NCBI GenBank assembly: GCA_039976075.1
Contig: JBDWFY010000016.1
Coordinates: forward strand, 186,001-250,000
Direction of reading: 5' to 3'
DNA from: JBDWFY01 sp039976075
GTDB lineage: Bacteria; Pseudomonadota; Alphaproteobacteria; Rhizobiales; Stappiaceae
DNA: 64,000 bases
Of this stretch, positions 1-7,268 are shown piece by piece (the first letter of the stretch is position 1; every line of letters starts with the position of its first letter). A program made the translations under genes and the position numbers. Under the pieces are notes generated by a model. That model worked only from the letters and a program-made list of their open reading frames with translations, did no database searches and was not told where the DNA came from.

Positions 1-131
1 TCAGCGGCGTCGAGGAAATGACCCGCATGATTGCCGTCACCCGCAGCTATTCCGCCGTCGCTTCGATGATGAAGGAAAACCAAGATTTGCGTGAAGCGGC
101 CATCCGTCAGCTCGGTACCACCAACAATTAA
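1..131 (+). CDS. flgF: Flagellar basal-body rod protein FlgF, C-terminal fragment
   Basis: The window opens inside an open frame that ends with TAA at 129-131. Its 42 residues include VEEMTRMIAVTRSYSAVASM, which is the C-terminal helix shared by rod, hook and distal-rod proteins and which packs against the N-terminal helix in the assembled rod. The next gene is flgG, and flgF-flgG is the standard order for the proximal and distal rod subunits in Alphaproteobacteria, so FlgF is the best assignment. The 5' part lies outside the window. FlgB/FlgC/FlgE share this C-terminal helix, so identity rests mostly on position. Confidence 0.8.
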   Translation, partial: SGVEEMTRMIAVTRSYSAVASMMKENQDLREAAIRQLGTTNN

Positions 132-160
132 AGCAGCACGCCGTCAAAGGAGACGACACA

Positions 161-946
161 ATGAAAGCACTTCATATCGCTGCGACTGGCATGAAAGCGC
201 AGGAACTGAACGTCGAAGTTATTTCGAACAACATCGCCAACATGCGAACGACCGGCTTCAAGAAGCAACGCGCAGATTTTCAGGACCTTCTTTATCAGGA
301 CCTGCGCCGCGTGGGCACCGAGACATCGGATTCTGGCACAATCGTACCGGTAGGGGTTCAGGTTGGGTCTGGTGTCCGAACGGCCTCGACGGCCCGCATC
401 ATGTCACAGGGCAATGTCGAACAAACGGAAAAAGCGCTGGATATCGCCATTCGCGGCGAAGGTTTCTTTCAAATCGACCTGCCGGACGGACGGACAGCCT
501 TCACCCGAGACGGGTCCTTCGAACGCAGTCCTGACGGCGAGTTGGTTACAATTGACGGCTACACGGTTGTTCCCGGCGTCAACATTCCTGACGGTGCAAA
601 GGATATTACCATCAGCGCCAACGGCTCTGTTCAGGCCATCGTGGGCAATGATACCACCTCAACGGAGCTTGGACAGATACAACTTGCCCGTTTTACCAAC
701 AAGGCAGGTCTTGAAGCCATTGGCGACAACTTGCTGTTGGAGACGAATTCAAGTGGCTCACCCCAGACCGGCAATCCCGGACAGGAGGGCTACGGAGATC
801 TCCTGCAAAGTTACCTTGAAATGGCCAACGTTGATGCAGTCTCGGAAATCTCCGATCTGATTGCCGCCCAGCGCGCCTACGAGATGAACTCCAAGGTCAT
901 CCAGTCTGCCGATGAGATGTACGCAACCACTACGAACCTTCGTTAA
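161..946 (+). CDS. flgG: Flagellar basal-body distal rod protein FlgG
   Basis: FlgG builds the distal rod of the flagellar basal body in the periplasm, inside the P and L rings. The 261-residue length is typical. The N-terminus (ALHIAATGM...ISNNIANMRTTGFK, residues 3-34) is the flagellar rod/hook N-terminal motif, and the C-terminus (SYLEMANVDAVSEISDLIAA...AYEMNSKVIQSADEM) is the matching C-terminal domain. The ATG at 161 follows an AAAGGAG Shine-Dalgarno. It sits 29 bases after flgF and 13 bases before flgA, so these genes are probably one operon. Confidence 0.95.
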   Translation: MKALHIAATGMKAQELNVEVISNNIANMRTTGFKKQRADFQDLLYQDLRRVGTETSDSGTIVPVGVQVGSGVRTASTARIMSQGNVEQTEKALDIAIRGEGFFQIDLPDGRTAFTRDGSFERSPDGELVTIDGYTVVPGVNIPDGAKDITISANGSVQAIVGNDTTSTELGQIQLARFTNKAGLEAIGDNLLLETNSSGSPQTGNPGQEGYGDLLQSYLEMANVDAVSEISDLIAAQRAYEMNSKVIQSADEMYATTTNLR

Positions 947-959
947 GGGAGCCTCATAA

Positions 960-1934
960 ATGATCCGCCCTCTCGCATTTTCGCTGGTGGTCGCCGCAGT
1001 AACCTGCGGGTCTGCCCTGGCACAATCGACACCGGTCTTACGCACCCAGATAACGGCTCAAACCGACATCCTCACAATCGGCGACTTTTTCGAACATGCC
1101 GGTGCAGTCGCAGATACGCCTCTTTACCGGGCACCGGATCTTGGAAAGACAGGCCACGTTCCCGCGCAAGATATCATCGCTCGTGCAACCGGATCAGGTT
1201 TGCAGGAGCCGGCGCCGATCAAGATGGCCAATGTTGTCGTTCACCGGCACAGCCTGAAGATAACTGCCAACCATCTTGAAGATCTTATCGCACTGCATAT
1301 TGCAGAAAAAATCGGTGCAATCGACTCTCGCAACATCGAAATCCGGCTGCTTGGAAAGCCGGAGGTTCAGCACGCGGACCCCACCAGCGAAACGCCGTTC
1401 AGTCTCGGCAATCTGGACTGGTCGGAACGCACGGGAAGGTTTTCCGCGCTTGTTCGCATTCAGACCGGCCTGAGAGAGAAAGTGCTCACCGTGAGTGGTG
1501 TCGGAACGGAACTGGTTGAAGTTCCAACGCTCACTCACGGTATCAGACGGGGCGAAATTGTTTCAAAAGCGGATATTTCAATCACACGCGTCGCCCGCAA
1601 CGCCCTGACCGGTCGTGTCGCCAGCAATCTGGATGCAGTGATCGGTATGGCCGCGAAACGGACTCTGCGCGGAAACAGTGTTTTGAGGGAAACGGACTTT
1701 GAGCCGCCAATTCTGGTCAGCCGCGGTGAGAAAGTCACCATCGTTTATCGGGTGAAAGGATTGTTGCTGACTGCGCGCGGTAAAGCCAGTTCTCCCGGAG
1801 CAAAAGACGATCTGATCACAGTTGTAAACCTGCAATCAAACCGAAGCATCCAGGCGACTGTCACCGCTGACGGTCAGGTGATCGTCAATCCCAACCTACC
1901 CCTCATTGCACAAATTACGGAGCTGAAACAATGA
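960..1934 (+). CDS. flgA: P-ring assembly chaperone FlgA
   Basis: FlgA is a periplasmic chaperone needed for polymerisation of FlgI into the P ring. The 324-residue product starts with a Sec signal peptide (hydrophobic core about residues 5-18, AxA-type cleavage near SALAQ). The C-terminal two thirds carry the SAF-like part seen in FlgA (HGIRRGEIVSKADI, ...AAKRTLRGNSVLRETDF, ...VSRGEKVTIVYRVKGLLLTA). Its stop overlaps the flgH start in an ATGA arrangement (1931-1934), which indicates translational coupling. Confidence 0.92.
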   Translation: MIRPLAFSLVVAAVTCGSALAQSTPVLRTQITAQTDILTIGDFFEHAGAVADTPLYRAPDLGKTGHVPAQDIIARATGSGLQEPAPIKMANVVVHRHSLKITANHLEDLIALHIAEKIGAIDSRNIEIRLLGKPEVQHADPTSETPFSLGNLDWSERTGRFSALVRIQTGLREKVLTVSGVGTELVEVPTLTHGIRRGEIVSKADISITRVARNALTGRVASNLDAVIGMAAKRTLRGNSVLRETDFEPPILVSRGEKVTIVYRVKGLLLTARGKASSPGAKDDLITVVNLQSNRSIQATVTADGQVIVNPNLPLIAQITELKQ

Positions 1935-2680
1935 GTCATTCAACGGTCAGTCGTCTCATTGCGGCAGTTTGCCTGTCTGCATTCCTTGGCGGATGCGGTG
2001 CCGGAGACCGGTTGGCAAATGTCGGCAAGGCCCCTGCCCTGACCGCTATTCAGGACCCAACCACACAGCCTGGTTACAGACCCGTACAAATGCCCATGCC
2101 TGATCCGGTGCCGGTGCACCGCAGCTCAAATTCACTGTGGGCGACAGGCACGCGCGCGTTTTTCAAGGATCAGCGTGCCAGCAAAGTCGGCGATATCCTG
2201 ACAGTCCAGGTTGTCATTGCCGACAGAGCTGAAATAGACAACCAAACGGCCCGCAGCAGGACCAGTACGGAAGCAGCCGGTGCCGGTGGCGCCGTCGGCA
2301 ATGCGCTGAATACTCTCATTCTACCTGCAAGTTCATCAGCAGATGTGCTTGGCACCGTTGACAGCAATTCCAACTATGCCGGTGCCGGGTCGGTTGACCG
2401 GGAAGAAACTCTGAGAACCACGGTCGCGGCCGTTGTGACTCAGGTCCTTCCAAACGGCAACATGGTTATTGAGGGCCGCCAGGAAGTCCGGGTCAACTTC
2501 GAAGTGCGCGAACTGGTCATCGCCGGTGTAATCAGGCCGGAAGACATCGCTTCAGACAATACGATCGACAGCTCGGTAATCGCCGAAGCCCGCCTCGCCT
2601 ACGGTGGACGCGGACAGATAACCGATGTCCAGCAGCCACGTTACGGAACGCAGGTTCTGGATATCTTCATGCCCTTCTAA
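1931..2680 (+). CDS. flgH: Flagellar L-ring lipoprotein FlgH
   Basis: FlgH forms the outer-membrane L ring. The 249-residue product begins with a lipoprotein signal peptide and lipobox (AFLGGC, Cys about residue 22). Family motifs are visible: SLWATGTRAFFKDQRASKVGDILTV-like segment at residues about 66-92, the long Ala/Gly-rich insertion, GAGSVDREE, NGNMVIEGRQEVRVNFE and the IARPEDI-like VIRPEDIASDNTI with ISYGG-like AYGGRGQI near the end. It is the last gene of the flgFGAH run and is followed by a hairpin-rich 3' region. Confidence 0.95.
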   Translation: MSHSTVSRLIAAVCLSAFLGGCGAGDRLANVGKAPALTAIQDPTTQPGYRPVQMPMPDPVPVHRSSNSLWATGTRAFFKDQRASKVGDILTVQVVIADRAEIDNQTARSRTSTEAAGAGGAVGNALNTLILPASSSADVLGTVDSNSNYAGAGSVDREETLRTTVAAVVTQVLPNGNMVIEGRQEVRVNFEVRELVIAGVIRPEDIASDNTIDSSVIAEARLAYGGRGQITDVQQPRYGTQVLDIFMPF

Positions 2681-2690
2681 TCAACAAGAT

Positions 2691-2825
2691 CCAGACGGTT
2701 GCCTCTGTGTGCGACCGTCTGGTTACTCCCCAGTCCCCAAGGCCGTTTCGCACGCTCCCCAAGCTGAAACGGACTTCAAGCGGGCGCGATGTCTTGCTCC
2801 CCAGCACATCGCGCCCGTCTTCTTT
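2691..2825 (+). ncRNA. Candidate 3'UTR small RNA / terminator region of flgH with CUCCCC loops
   Basis: Three hairpins lie in a row just after flgH. The first pairs CCAGACGGT (2691-2699) with ACCGTCTGG (2714-2722). The second pairs CCGTTTC (2743-2749) with GAAACGG (2766-2772). The third pairs 2781-2792 with 2806-2817 over 12 bp and is followed by a U-rich stretch (TCTTCTTT), so it can act as the terminator. The loops of the second and third hairpins and the linker between the first two each carry CTCCCC, which would pair with a Shine-Dalgarno. This could simply be a terminator region, but it has the look of a 3'UTR-derived riboregulator. No family was recognised. Confidence 0.4.
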
Positions 2826-2837
2826 AGAAAGTCGGAA

Positions 2838-2900
2838 CCAAAAAAAAGCCGGAACTTGCGCCCCGGCTCATAATAAAAAAAGCCGCGCAACTCACGCGGT
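2838..2900 (-). terminator. Tandem rho-independent terminators of dksA
   Basis: Reading on the minus strand downstream of the dksA stop, hairpin CCGCG/CGCGG (2883-2899) is followed by a run of seven T (2881-2875). A second hairpin AGCCGG/CCGGCT (2847-2868) is followed by a longer T run (2846-2839). Two terminators back to back separate dksA from the convergent flgH transcript. Confidence 0.8.
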
Positions 2901-2909
2901 CTTTTAAAT

Positions 2910-3326
2910 TCAATCGTCCCGATAGACCTTTTCCCGTCTTTCATGACGTTCCTGGGCCTCGATAGACAGAGTAGCGATTGGTCTGGCATCCAGCCTTTGG
3001 ACCGAAATCGGCTCTCCCGTTTCTTCGCAGTAACCGTAGGTTCCATCTTCAATCCGCAACAGAGCCTCATCGATTTTCGCGACGAGTTTTCTCTGTCTGT
3101 CTCTGGATCTAAGTTCGATGGACCGATCGGCTTCAGAACTTGCACGATCCGCCAGATCCGGATGGTTACGGCTCTGCTCCTGCAAGTTTGAGAGTGTTTC
3201 CCGGCTTTCCCGGAATATATCTTCTTTCCACGCAAGAAGTTTCAGGCGAAAATACTCGCGTTGCTTCTCATTCATGAATCGTTCTTTTTCAGATGGACGA
3301 TATTTGTTTTCAATGTCGACCGCCAT
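2910..3326 (-). CDS. dksA: RNA polymerase-binding transcription factor DksA
   Basis: DksA enters the secondary channel of RNA polymerase and, with ppGpp, adjusts initiation at rRNA and amino-acid promoters. The 138-residue product has the coiled-coil region (residues about 20-85) and the C-terminal globular part GTYGYCEETGEPISVQRLDA. Of the four zinc cysteines in enterobacterial DksA only the first is kept (Cys, then Thr, Ser and Ala at the other positions), as is usual in Alphaproteobacteria. ATG 3326 has GGAG about 7 bases upstream. Its place between flgH and fliX is typical of the Caulobacter-type flagellar locus. Confidence 0.9.
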   Translation of the reverse strand: MAVDIENKYRPSEKERFMNEKQREYFRLKLLAWKEDIFRESRETLSNLQEQSRNHPDLADRASSEADRSIELRSRDRQRKLVAKIDEALLRIEDGTYGYCEETGEPISVQRLDARPIATLSIEAQERHERREKVYRDD

Positions 3327-3518
3327 ATATTACTCCGACAACCTTCCAGCAGGTTTCGCGGAATATAACGACGGCAATCCCTATCGACAACGGCACGATC
3401 GCAAAATTTTTCAATTCGTGTTCACGGTTCCTTCAAAGCGAAAAAATTATCCGTGAAAAATTCTTATCTCATCGAAAAAATATAATACATTTCATACAGT
3501 TAAAGTTTTCTGTGATCT

Positions 3519-3941
3519 TTAGTCAACGAAACGTCCGAGCTTTGCCAGTTCGACATTTGCCCGCAACTCTATTTCGCCCATGACCTGTTCGAGCTCCGAA
3601 TCACCACTGTCATTCCGGGTTTTCAGCAAATTAAGAATAGTTTCGAGACGTTCAATCGGCACCTTTCCGGCAAGCAAATCAATCTTGAGCTTTTCCAGTC
3701 CATCAAGAATATCATGTCCCGCTTGTGCGGCTTTTTTTCGGCCCGACAAAGGGTCTTCAACCGCCTGCAGTGCCAACAGCGCATCCAGGCCCTGCGGCGC
3801 TATGGTGGCGTTTGCCGTCTGACTCTCGGCACTTTGTGGTGTATCGCTCTCAATCTGAAAATTCGAGCCGCTTCCAGACGTTTTGCGAGCAGCACCTTTG
3901 CCTCGCGTCGATGAAACCGGACCTGGTCCCTGAATCCTCAT
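3519..3941 (-). CDS. fliX: Flagellar assembly regulator FliX
   Basis: FliX is an alphaproteobacterial flagellar regulator that, in Caulobacter, couples completion of the early basal body to FlbD and sigma-54 dependent transcription of later flagellar genes. The 140-residue product shows the family N-terminus (MRIQGPGPV) and the C-terminal helical part (ALLALQAVED...RRKAAQAGHDILDGLEKLKIDLL...RLETIL). It is transcribed away from flgI across a 222-base intergenic region, as in Caulobacter. GAGGG lies about 9 bases before the ATG. Its presence is consistent with the sigma-54 promoters seen here. Confidence 0.88.
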   Translation of the reverse strand: MRIQGPGPVSSTRGKGAARKTSGSGSNFQIESDTPQSAESQTANATIAPQGLDALLALQAVEDPLSGRKKAAQAGHDILDGLEKLKIDLLAGKVPIERLETILNLLKTRNDSGDSELEQVMGEIELRANVELAKLGRFVD

Positions 3942-4106
3942 GCCGCAAACCCTCGCACCGTGATCGGGAAAACTTTACCGGCATGGTAGATGATTTGGCC
4001 TAAGGAAGGCAAAAAATTCCCACCAAAGAGGTGCATACAAATCGGGAAAACAAAATTTTATCAATGATTTCAAAATTCTATATTAAGTTTCCAAACCGTT
4101 AAAATG

Positions 4107-4124
4107 TTGGCACGACCCTCGCAT
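4107..4124 (+). promoter_or_regulatory. Sigma-54 (-24/-12) promoter of flgI
   Basis: TTGGCACGACCCTCGCAT matches the sigma-54 consensus TGGCACG-N4-TTGC closely: GG at 4109-4110, ten bases, GC at 4121-4122. It lies 40 bases upstream of the flgI ATG. With fliX adjacent, a FlbD-type activator is expected; its site was not identified. Confidence 0.82.
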
Positions 4125-4163
4125 AAACAAGATTAAGATTTCTTGCTGGCGGGTAAACGAATA

Positions 4164-5279
4164 ATGCAGTCGTCTCTGACATTCAGAATTTTCACTTTGC
4201 TGTCACTCATGTTTCTGACTGCTTCTTCGGCTTTCGCGGCTTCGCGGATCAAAGATATCGCCGACTTTGAAGGCATTCGCGACAACCAACTGATCGGTTA
4301 CGGGTTGGTCGTTGGTCTGCAAGGCACTGGCGATTCTCTACAGAACGCACCATTCACGCGGCAAAGCCTCCAGGCCATGCTGGAGCGTCTTGGCGTCAAT
4401 ACCCGAAATGTAGACCTGAACACACAGAACGTTGCCGCGGTTATGGTTACAGCAAACCTGAAACCTTTCGCCACTCAGGGAACCAGGATTGATATCAGTG
4501 TGAGCGCTCTGGGCGACGCCGACAGTCTGCAAGGGGGCACGTTGCTGGTAACCCCACTTCTTGGCGCTGATGGCGAAGTCTATGCCATTGGTCAGGGACC
4601 GGTCGCCATTGGCGGCTTTTCGGCCGGAGGCGATGCCGCTTCTGTCGTCCGCGGCGTTCCCACATCCGGCAGAATAGCCAATGGTGCGCTGGTAGAAAGA
4701 GAACTGGAATTCCGCCTCGCTTCACTCACCACATTACGCATATCCTTGCGCAATCCGGATCTGACAACGGCACGGCGCATTGCACTCGCCGTGAACGAAC
4801 TGATCGGCTTGCCAACCGCTGAACCCACCGATCCTTCTACTGTAAAGCTGGTACTGTCCCGCGACTTTGACGGCAATATTGTTGATCTGCTGACAGATAT
4901 TGAACAGCTGCTGATTGAGCCTGACCTGCCGGCACGCGTGGTTATTGACGAAAATTCCGGCATCATCGTCATGGGTCAGAATGTGCGGGTCTCAACGGTT
5001 GCCGTTGCACAAGGCAATCTGACAGTGACCATCGCTGAAAGTCCGGAAGTCAGCCAGCCCAACCCCTTTGCCAACGGACAAACGGTTGTGGTTCCGCGCA
5101 CCGACATCAGTGTGACCGATGAGAGCGATCACAAACTTGCCGTTGTGCGCGAAAGTGTCACCCTGCAAGAGCTGGTCGATGGCCTAAACGCACTTGGCAT
5201 CGGTCCGCGCGATCTGATCTCTATTTTACAAGCCATCAAGGCCGCCGGCGCCCTTCAGGCTGAAATCGAGGTGATGTAA
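4164..5279 (+). CDS. flgI: Flagellar P-ring protein FlgI
   Basis: FlgI polymerises into the periplasmic P ring around the distal rod. With the ATG at 4164 the product is 371 residues and opens with a Sec signal peptide ending near SSAFA. The family start RIKDIADFEGIRDNQLIGYG and the Gly-rich GLQGTGDS follow, then GGFSAGGDAASVVRGVPTSGRI and the C-terminal VTLQELVDGLNALGIGPRDL with AIKAAGALQAEIEV. A TTG seven codons upstream is possible but would give a poor signal peptide. Its stop overlaps the next ATG by one base. Expression is expected from the sigma-54 promoter at 4107. Confidence 0.95.
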   Translation: MQSSLTFRIFTLLSLMFLTASSAFAASRIKDIADFEGIRDNQLIGYGLVVGLQGTGDSLQNAPFTRQSLQAMLERLGVNTRNVDLNTQNVAAVMVTANLKPFATQGTRIDISVSALGDADSLQGGTLLVTPLLGADGEVYAIGQGPVAIGGFSAGGDAASVVRGVPTSGRIANGALVERELEFRLASLTTLRISLRNPDLTTARRIALAVNELIGLPTAEPTDPSTVKLVLSRDFDGNIVDLLTDIEQLLIEPDLPARVVIDENSGIIVMGQNVRVSTVAVAQGNLTVTIAESPEVSQPNPFANGQTVVVPRTDISVTDESDHKLAVVRESVTLQELVDGLNALGIGPRDLISILQAIKAAGALQAEIEVM

Positions 5280-5608
5280 TGGACGCCGCATCCAGTCTTC
5301 TTCAAGCCCAATCAAGTTACAACCAGGCCCGTCTTGAGCAGAGCACAAGCAGGCTCTCTGCTGAGACGCTCGACAAAATAGACGCAAAGGCCCAGGAATT
5401 TGAATCGGTCTTCCTGCAGGAAATGTTCAGCACGATGTTCACCGGTCTGGATGAAGGGGGCACGTACGGAAACGGGCCTGGCGCAGATGCGTGGCAGTCC
5501 ATGCTTGTCGAACAATATGCAAAAGGCGTCAGCGAGTCCGGCGGCATCGGCATTGCCGCTGCAGTCAAACGGGAACTGATCGCCCTTCAAGAGGGAGCAA
5601 CACAATGA
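5279..5608 (+). CDS. flgJ: Rod-binding protein, FlgJ N-terminal/CheL type
   Basis: This 109-residue protein is the FlgJ rod-binding (rod-capping) domain without the muramidase half, as usual in Alphaproteobacteria, where it is also called CheL. The signature AQEFESVFLQEMFSTMF (residues about 38-54), the Gly-rich stretch and MLVEQYAKGVSESGGIGIA are visible. It starts inside the flgI stop (TAATG) and its own stop overlaps the next gene in ATGA, so flgI, flgJ and the FlgN-like gene are translationally coupled. It probably scaffolds rod assembly in the periplasm; peptidoglycan cutting must come from a separate enzyme. Confidence 0.88.
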   Translation: MDAASSLLQAQSSYNQARLEQSTSRLSAETLDKIDAKAQEFESVFLQEMFSTMFTGLDEGGTYGNGPGADAWQSMLVEQYAKGVSESGGIGIAAAVKRELIALQEGATQ

Positions 5609-6084
5609 ACCAGAGCGCTGCCGTACAGTATAATGAAGACGGTCTCAGATCGCCTGAAGCCGTTGAGGATCTGCTTCTGCGGCTTGACCGGTCCATGGAA
5701 GGATTGCTGGAAATTCTGGAAGAAGAGACCGGATTGCTACGGAACGGAAAGCTACGCCTGGCAGGTGACCTTCAACCGCGCAAAACAGAGGCTGCGGAAG
5801 AATATTCGCAGCTCATGCACGTCGCGAAAGAAAATCTCGTGGCCATTGGCAACCTCGCACCAAATCTGGCCCAGCGGGTAAAGGACAAGCATGCGATGTT
5901 CCGCGACGTATTGCGGATCAACCTGTCTGCACTGGCCATTGCCCGGGAAGTCTCCGAGGATATTGTCCGCACAGTTGCCAAGACCGTTGGTGCACCTCAA
6001 GGTCCCAGGACCTATGGACCTGGTGCTGCAGAGCCCAGTGCGGGTGGCTCTCTTAATGGTATTTCGTTCAATCAGACCCTCTAA
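5605..6084 (+). CDS. FlgN-like/FlbY-type flagellar protein
   Basis: The ATG at 5605 overlaps the flgJ stop (ATGA), giving a 159-residue, mostly helical protein. The pattern AVEDLLLRLDRSMEGLLEIL (residues about 17-36) followed by a second long helix (YSQLMHVAKENLVAI...RVKDKHAMFRDVLRINLSALAIAREVSEDIV) resembles FlgN-type export chaperones for hook-associated proteins. In Caulobacter the gene in this position is flbY. The C-terminus is Gly/Pro/Ser-rich. FlgN is inferred from helical pattern and context, not from strong motifs. Confidence 0.65.
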   Translation: MNQSAAVQYNEDGLRSPEAVEDLLLRLDRSMEGLLEILEEETGLLRNGKLRLAGDLQPRKTEAAEEYSQLMHVAKENLVAIGNLAPNLAQRVKDKHAMFRDVLRINLSALAIAREVSEDIVRTVAKTVGAPQGPRTYGPGAAEPSAGGSLNGISFNQTL

Positions 6085-6349
6085 AATACCTGTGCATTGC
6101 ACATGTGGACGGTTCGGCAACCGACGATTTTACAAATCGACACCTCTTCGCCTGGCAGCTCGGTCATCAAATAACTCTCCGCTCATGCGTGCAAATTCGC
6201 ATGTTTCAGCCATTTGTACACGTCAAGAGAATCAATTTTCCAACTGATAATTAAAAGTTTAACAATTCCATAAACTTCGCTTTTAAATCTATTCTGTATG
6301 GTCTCCCCTGATAGGTCCTGCAATCCTGCGGGGCTTGCGGAGAAAGACC

Positions 6350-6724
6350 ATGGAAACAAGTGCTTTAAAACAGCCCGTTCCTGTGGCGAGCGTTCCTGAA
6401 ACGCGGACTCCTGTAACACCGGAGTCTGTTGCCAAGACGGAACTGCCCGCTTCTGAAACGGTTCAACCAAGCGAGGATGCTCAGGCCACCGCGCCAGAGG
6501 ATAATCGCCAACCACCAGTCCGGCCTCAGCAGAGTGAAAATCTCGTCGAGGTGATGGAGCAGGATTCAGAGACCAACACGACCATCTATCGGACGGTCGA
6601 CACCCGCACGGGTCTGGTAAAAGAACAGATGCCGACAGAGACTATCCTGAAGCTGAAGGCTTACGCAAAAGCAGTCAATGGATTGGACGCATCAAACTTC
6701 AGCAGCGTCAGGCGTACTGCCTGA
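6350..6724 (+). CDS. FlaG-like small flagellar protein
   Basis: ATG 6350 is preceded by GCGGAG at good spacing; an upstream TTG in frame is less likely. The 124-residue product has a disordered Pro/Thr/Glu-rich N-terminal 70 residues. A compact C-terminal part, NTTIYRTVDTRTGLVKEQMP then TETILKLKAYAKAV, resembles the FlaG fold (VDxxTGExxxQIPxExxLxL). FlaG proteins influence filament length and are encoded next to flagellins, as here. No signal peptide or membrane segment. Assignment is moderate because only the short C-terminal motif supports it. Confidence 0.55.
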   Translation: METSALKQPVPVASVPETRTPVTPESVAKTELPASETVQPSEDAQATAPEDNRQPPVRPQQSENLVEVMEQDSETNTTIYRTVDTRTGLVKEQMPTETILKLKAYAKAVNGLDASNFSSVRRTA

Positions 6725-7268
6725 CGCTGTGCCGTTTCCGTACTGAGTGCAATAGATTGCGTGGCAGGCTTTGATACTTTTCAATTGCCGCTCAAACGCA
6801 CAACGCCCTCCTGGGCCGGTTTGCAATGGAAAATCCGGTTAAAAAGGAAAAGTTGTGATTGACGTTCCTAACATAACGCGCGACGGAAATCCGTTTCGAC
6901 GCATGCAGCGCAGTGCCTCGTGAGCACTTCGGTCTGACAGAGCCATAAGGTTCTTCCACGAACTTCTCCGTTACCGCCCTTCCATTTCAGAACCTAAAAT
7001 CACGCCTCCGACCACGGTGAGAGCGGATCCGATTTAGGATCAATTGAGCCCGGTTTCTAGAGTGCTCTCCTCTTTGTGCTGCCACATCCAAATTCAGCCA
7101 TAACACCCTGTTAACCATCAATATTTTCAGAGGGTTAAGGTTAACTTGCATTCACCACGTTTCTTTAGATCTCCTTGAGGTGAGGTTGGCAGGGTGTAGG
7201 CGCTGTCCAGGAAGGGCAGTCCGTCCAGGAAGGGCGGTGCGTATCCTTAGGAATAGGAAACTAGTTAA
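6725..7268. other. Long leader/intergenic region before flagellin 1
   Basis: This 544-base gap holds no convincing gene. It contains TTAACC/GGTTAA motifs at 7111-7144, the same motif that forms a dyad before flagellins 2 and 3, and two exact-length tandem repeats of 18 bases at 7205-7240. A 22-codon GTG frame with a good Shine-Dalgarno (6855-6923) exists but cannot be supported. Confidence 0.6.
7205..7240 (+). repeat. Tandem 18-bp repeat in flagellin 1 leader
   Basis: GTCCAGGAAGGGCAGTCC (7205-7222) is followed directly by GTCCAGGAAGGGCGGTGC (7223-7240), differing at two positions. Each copy carries AGGAAGGG, a Shine-Dalgarno-like sequence, about 29-60 bases upstream of the flagellin ATG and separate from the proximal site TAGGAATAGGA. 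They may be ribosome standby or decoy sites, or protein-binding sites for the flagellin mRNA regulator FlbT; this is inference. Confidence 0.7.

Noticed and set aside
6855..6923. 22-codon GTG frame with AAGGAAAA Shine-Dalgarno before flagellin 1
   Set aside because: Too short to judge, no promoter or terminator of its own; would need ribosome profiling.
7187..7204. GG-N10-GC element resembling a sigma-54 promoter before flagellin 1
   Set aside because: TGGCAGG matches the -24 part, but the -12 part reads AGGCG instead of TTGCA; too weak next to the flgI and flgE sites.
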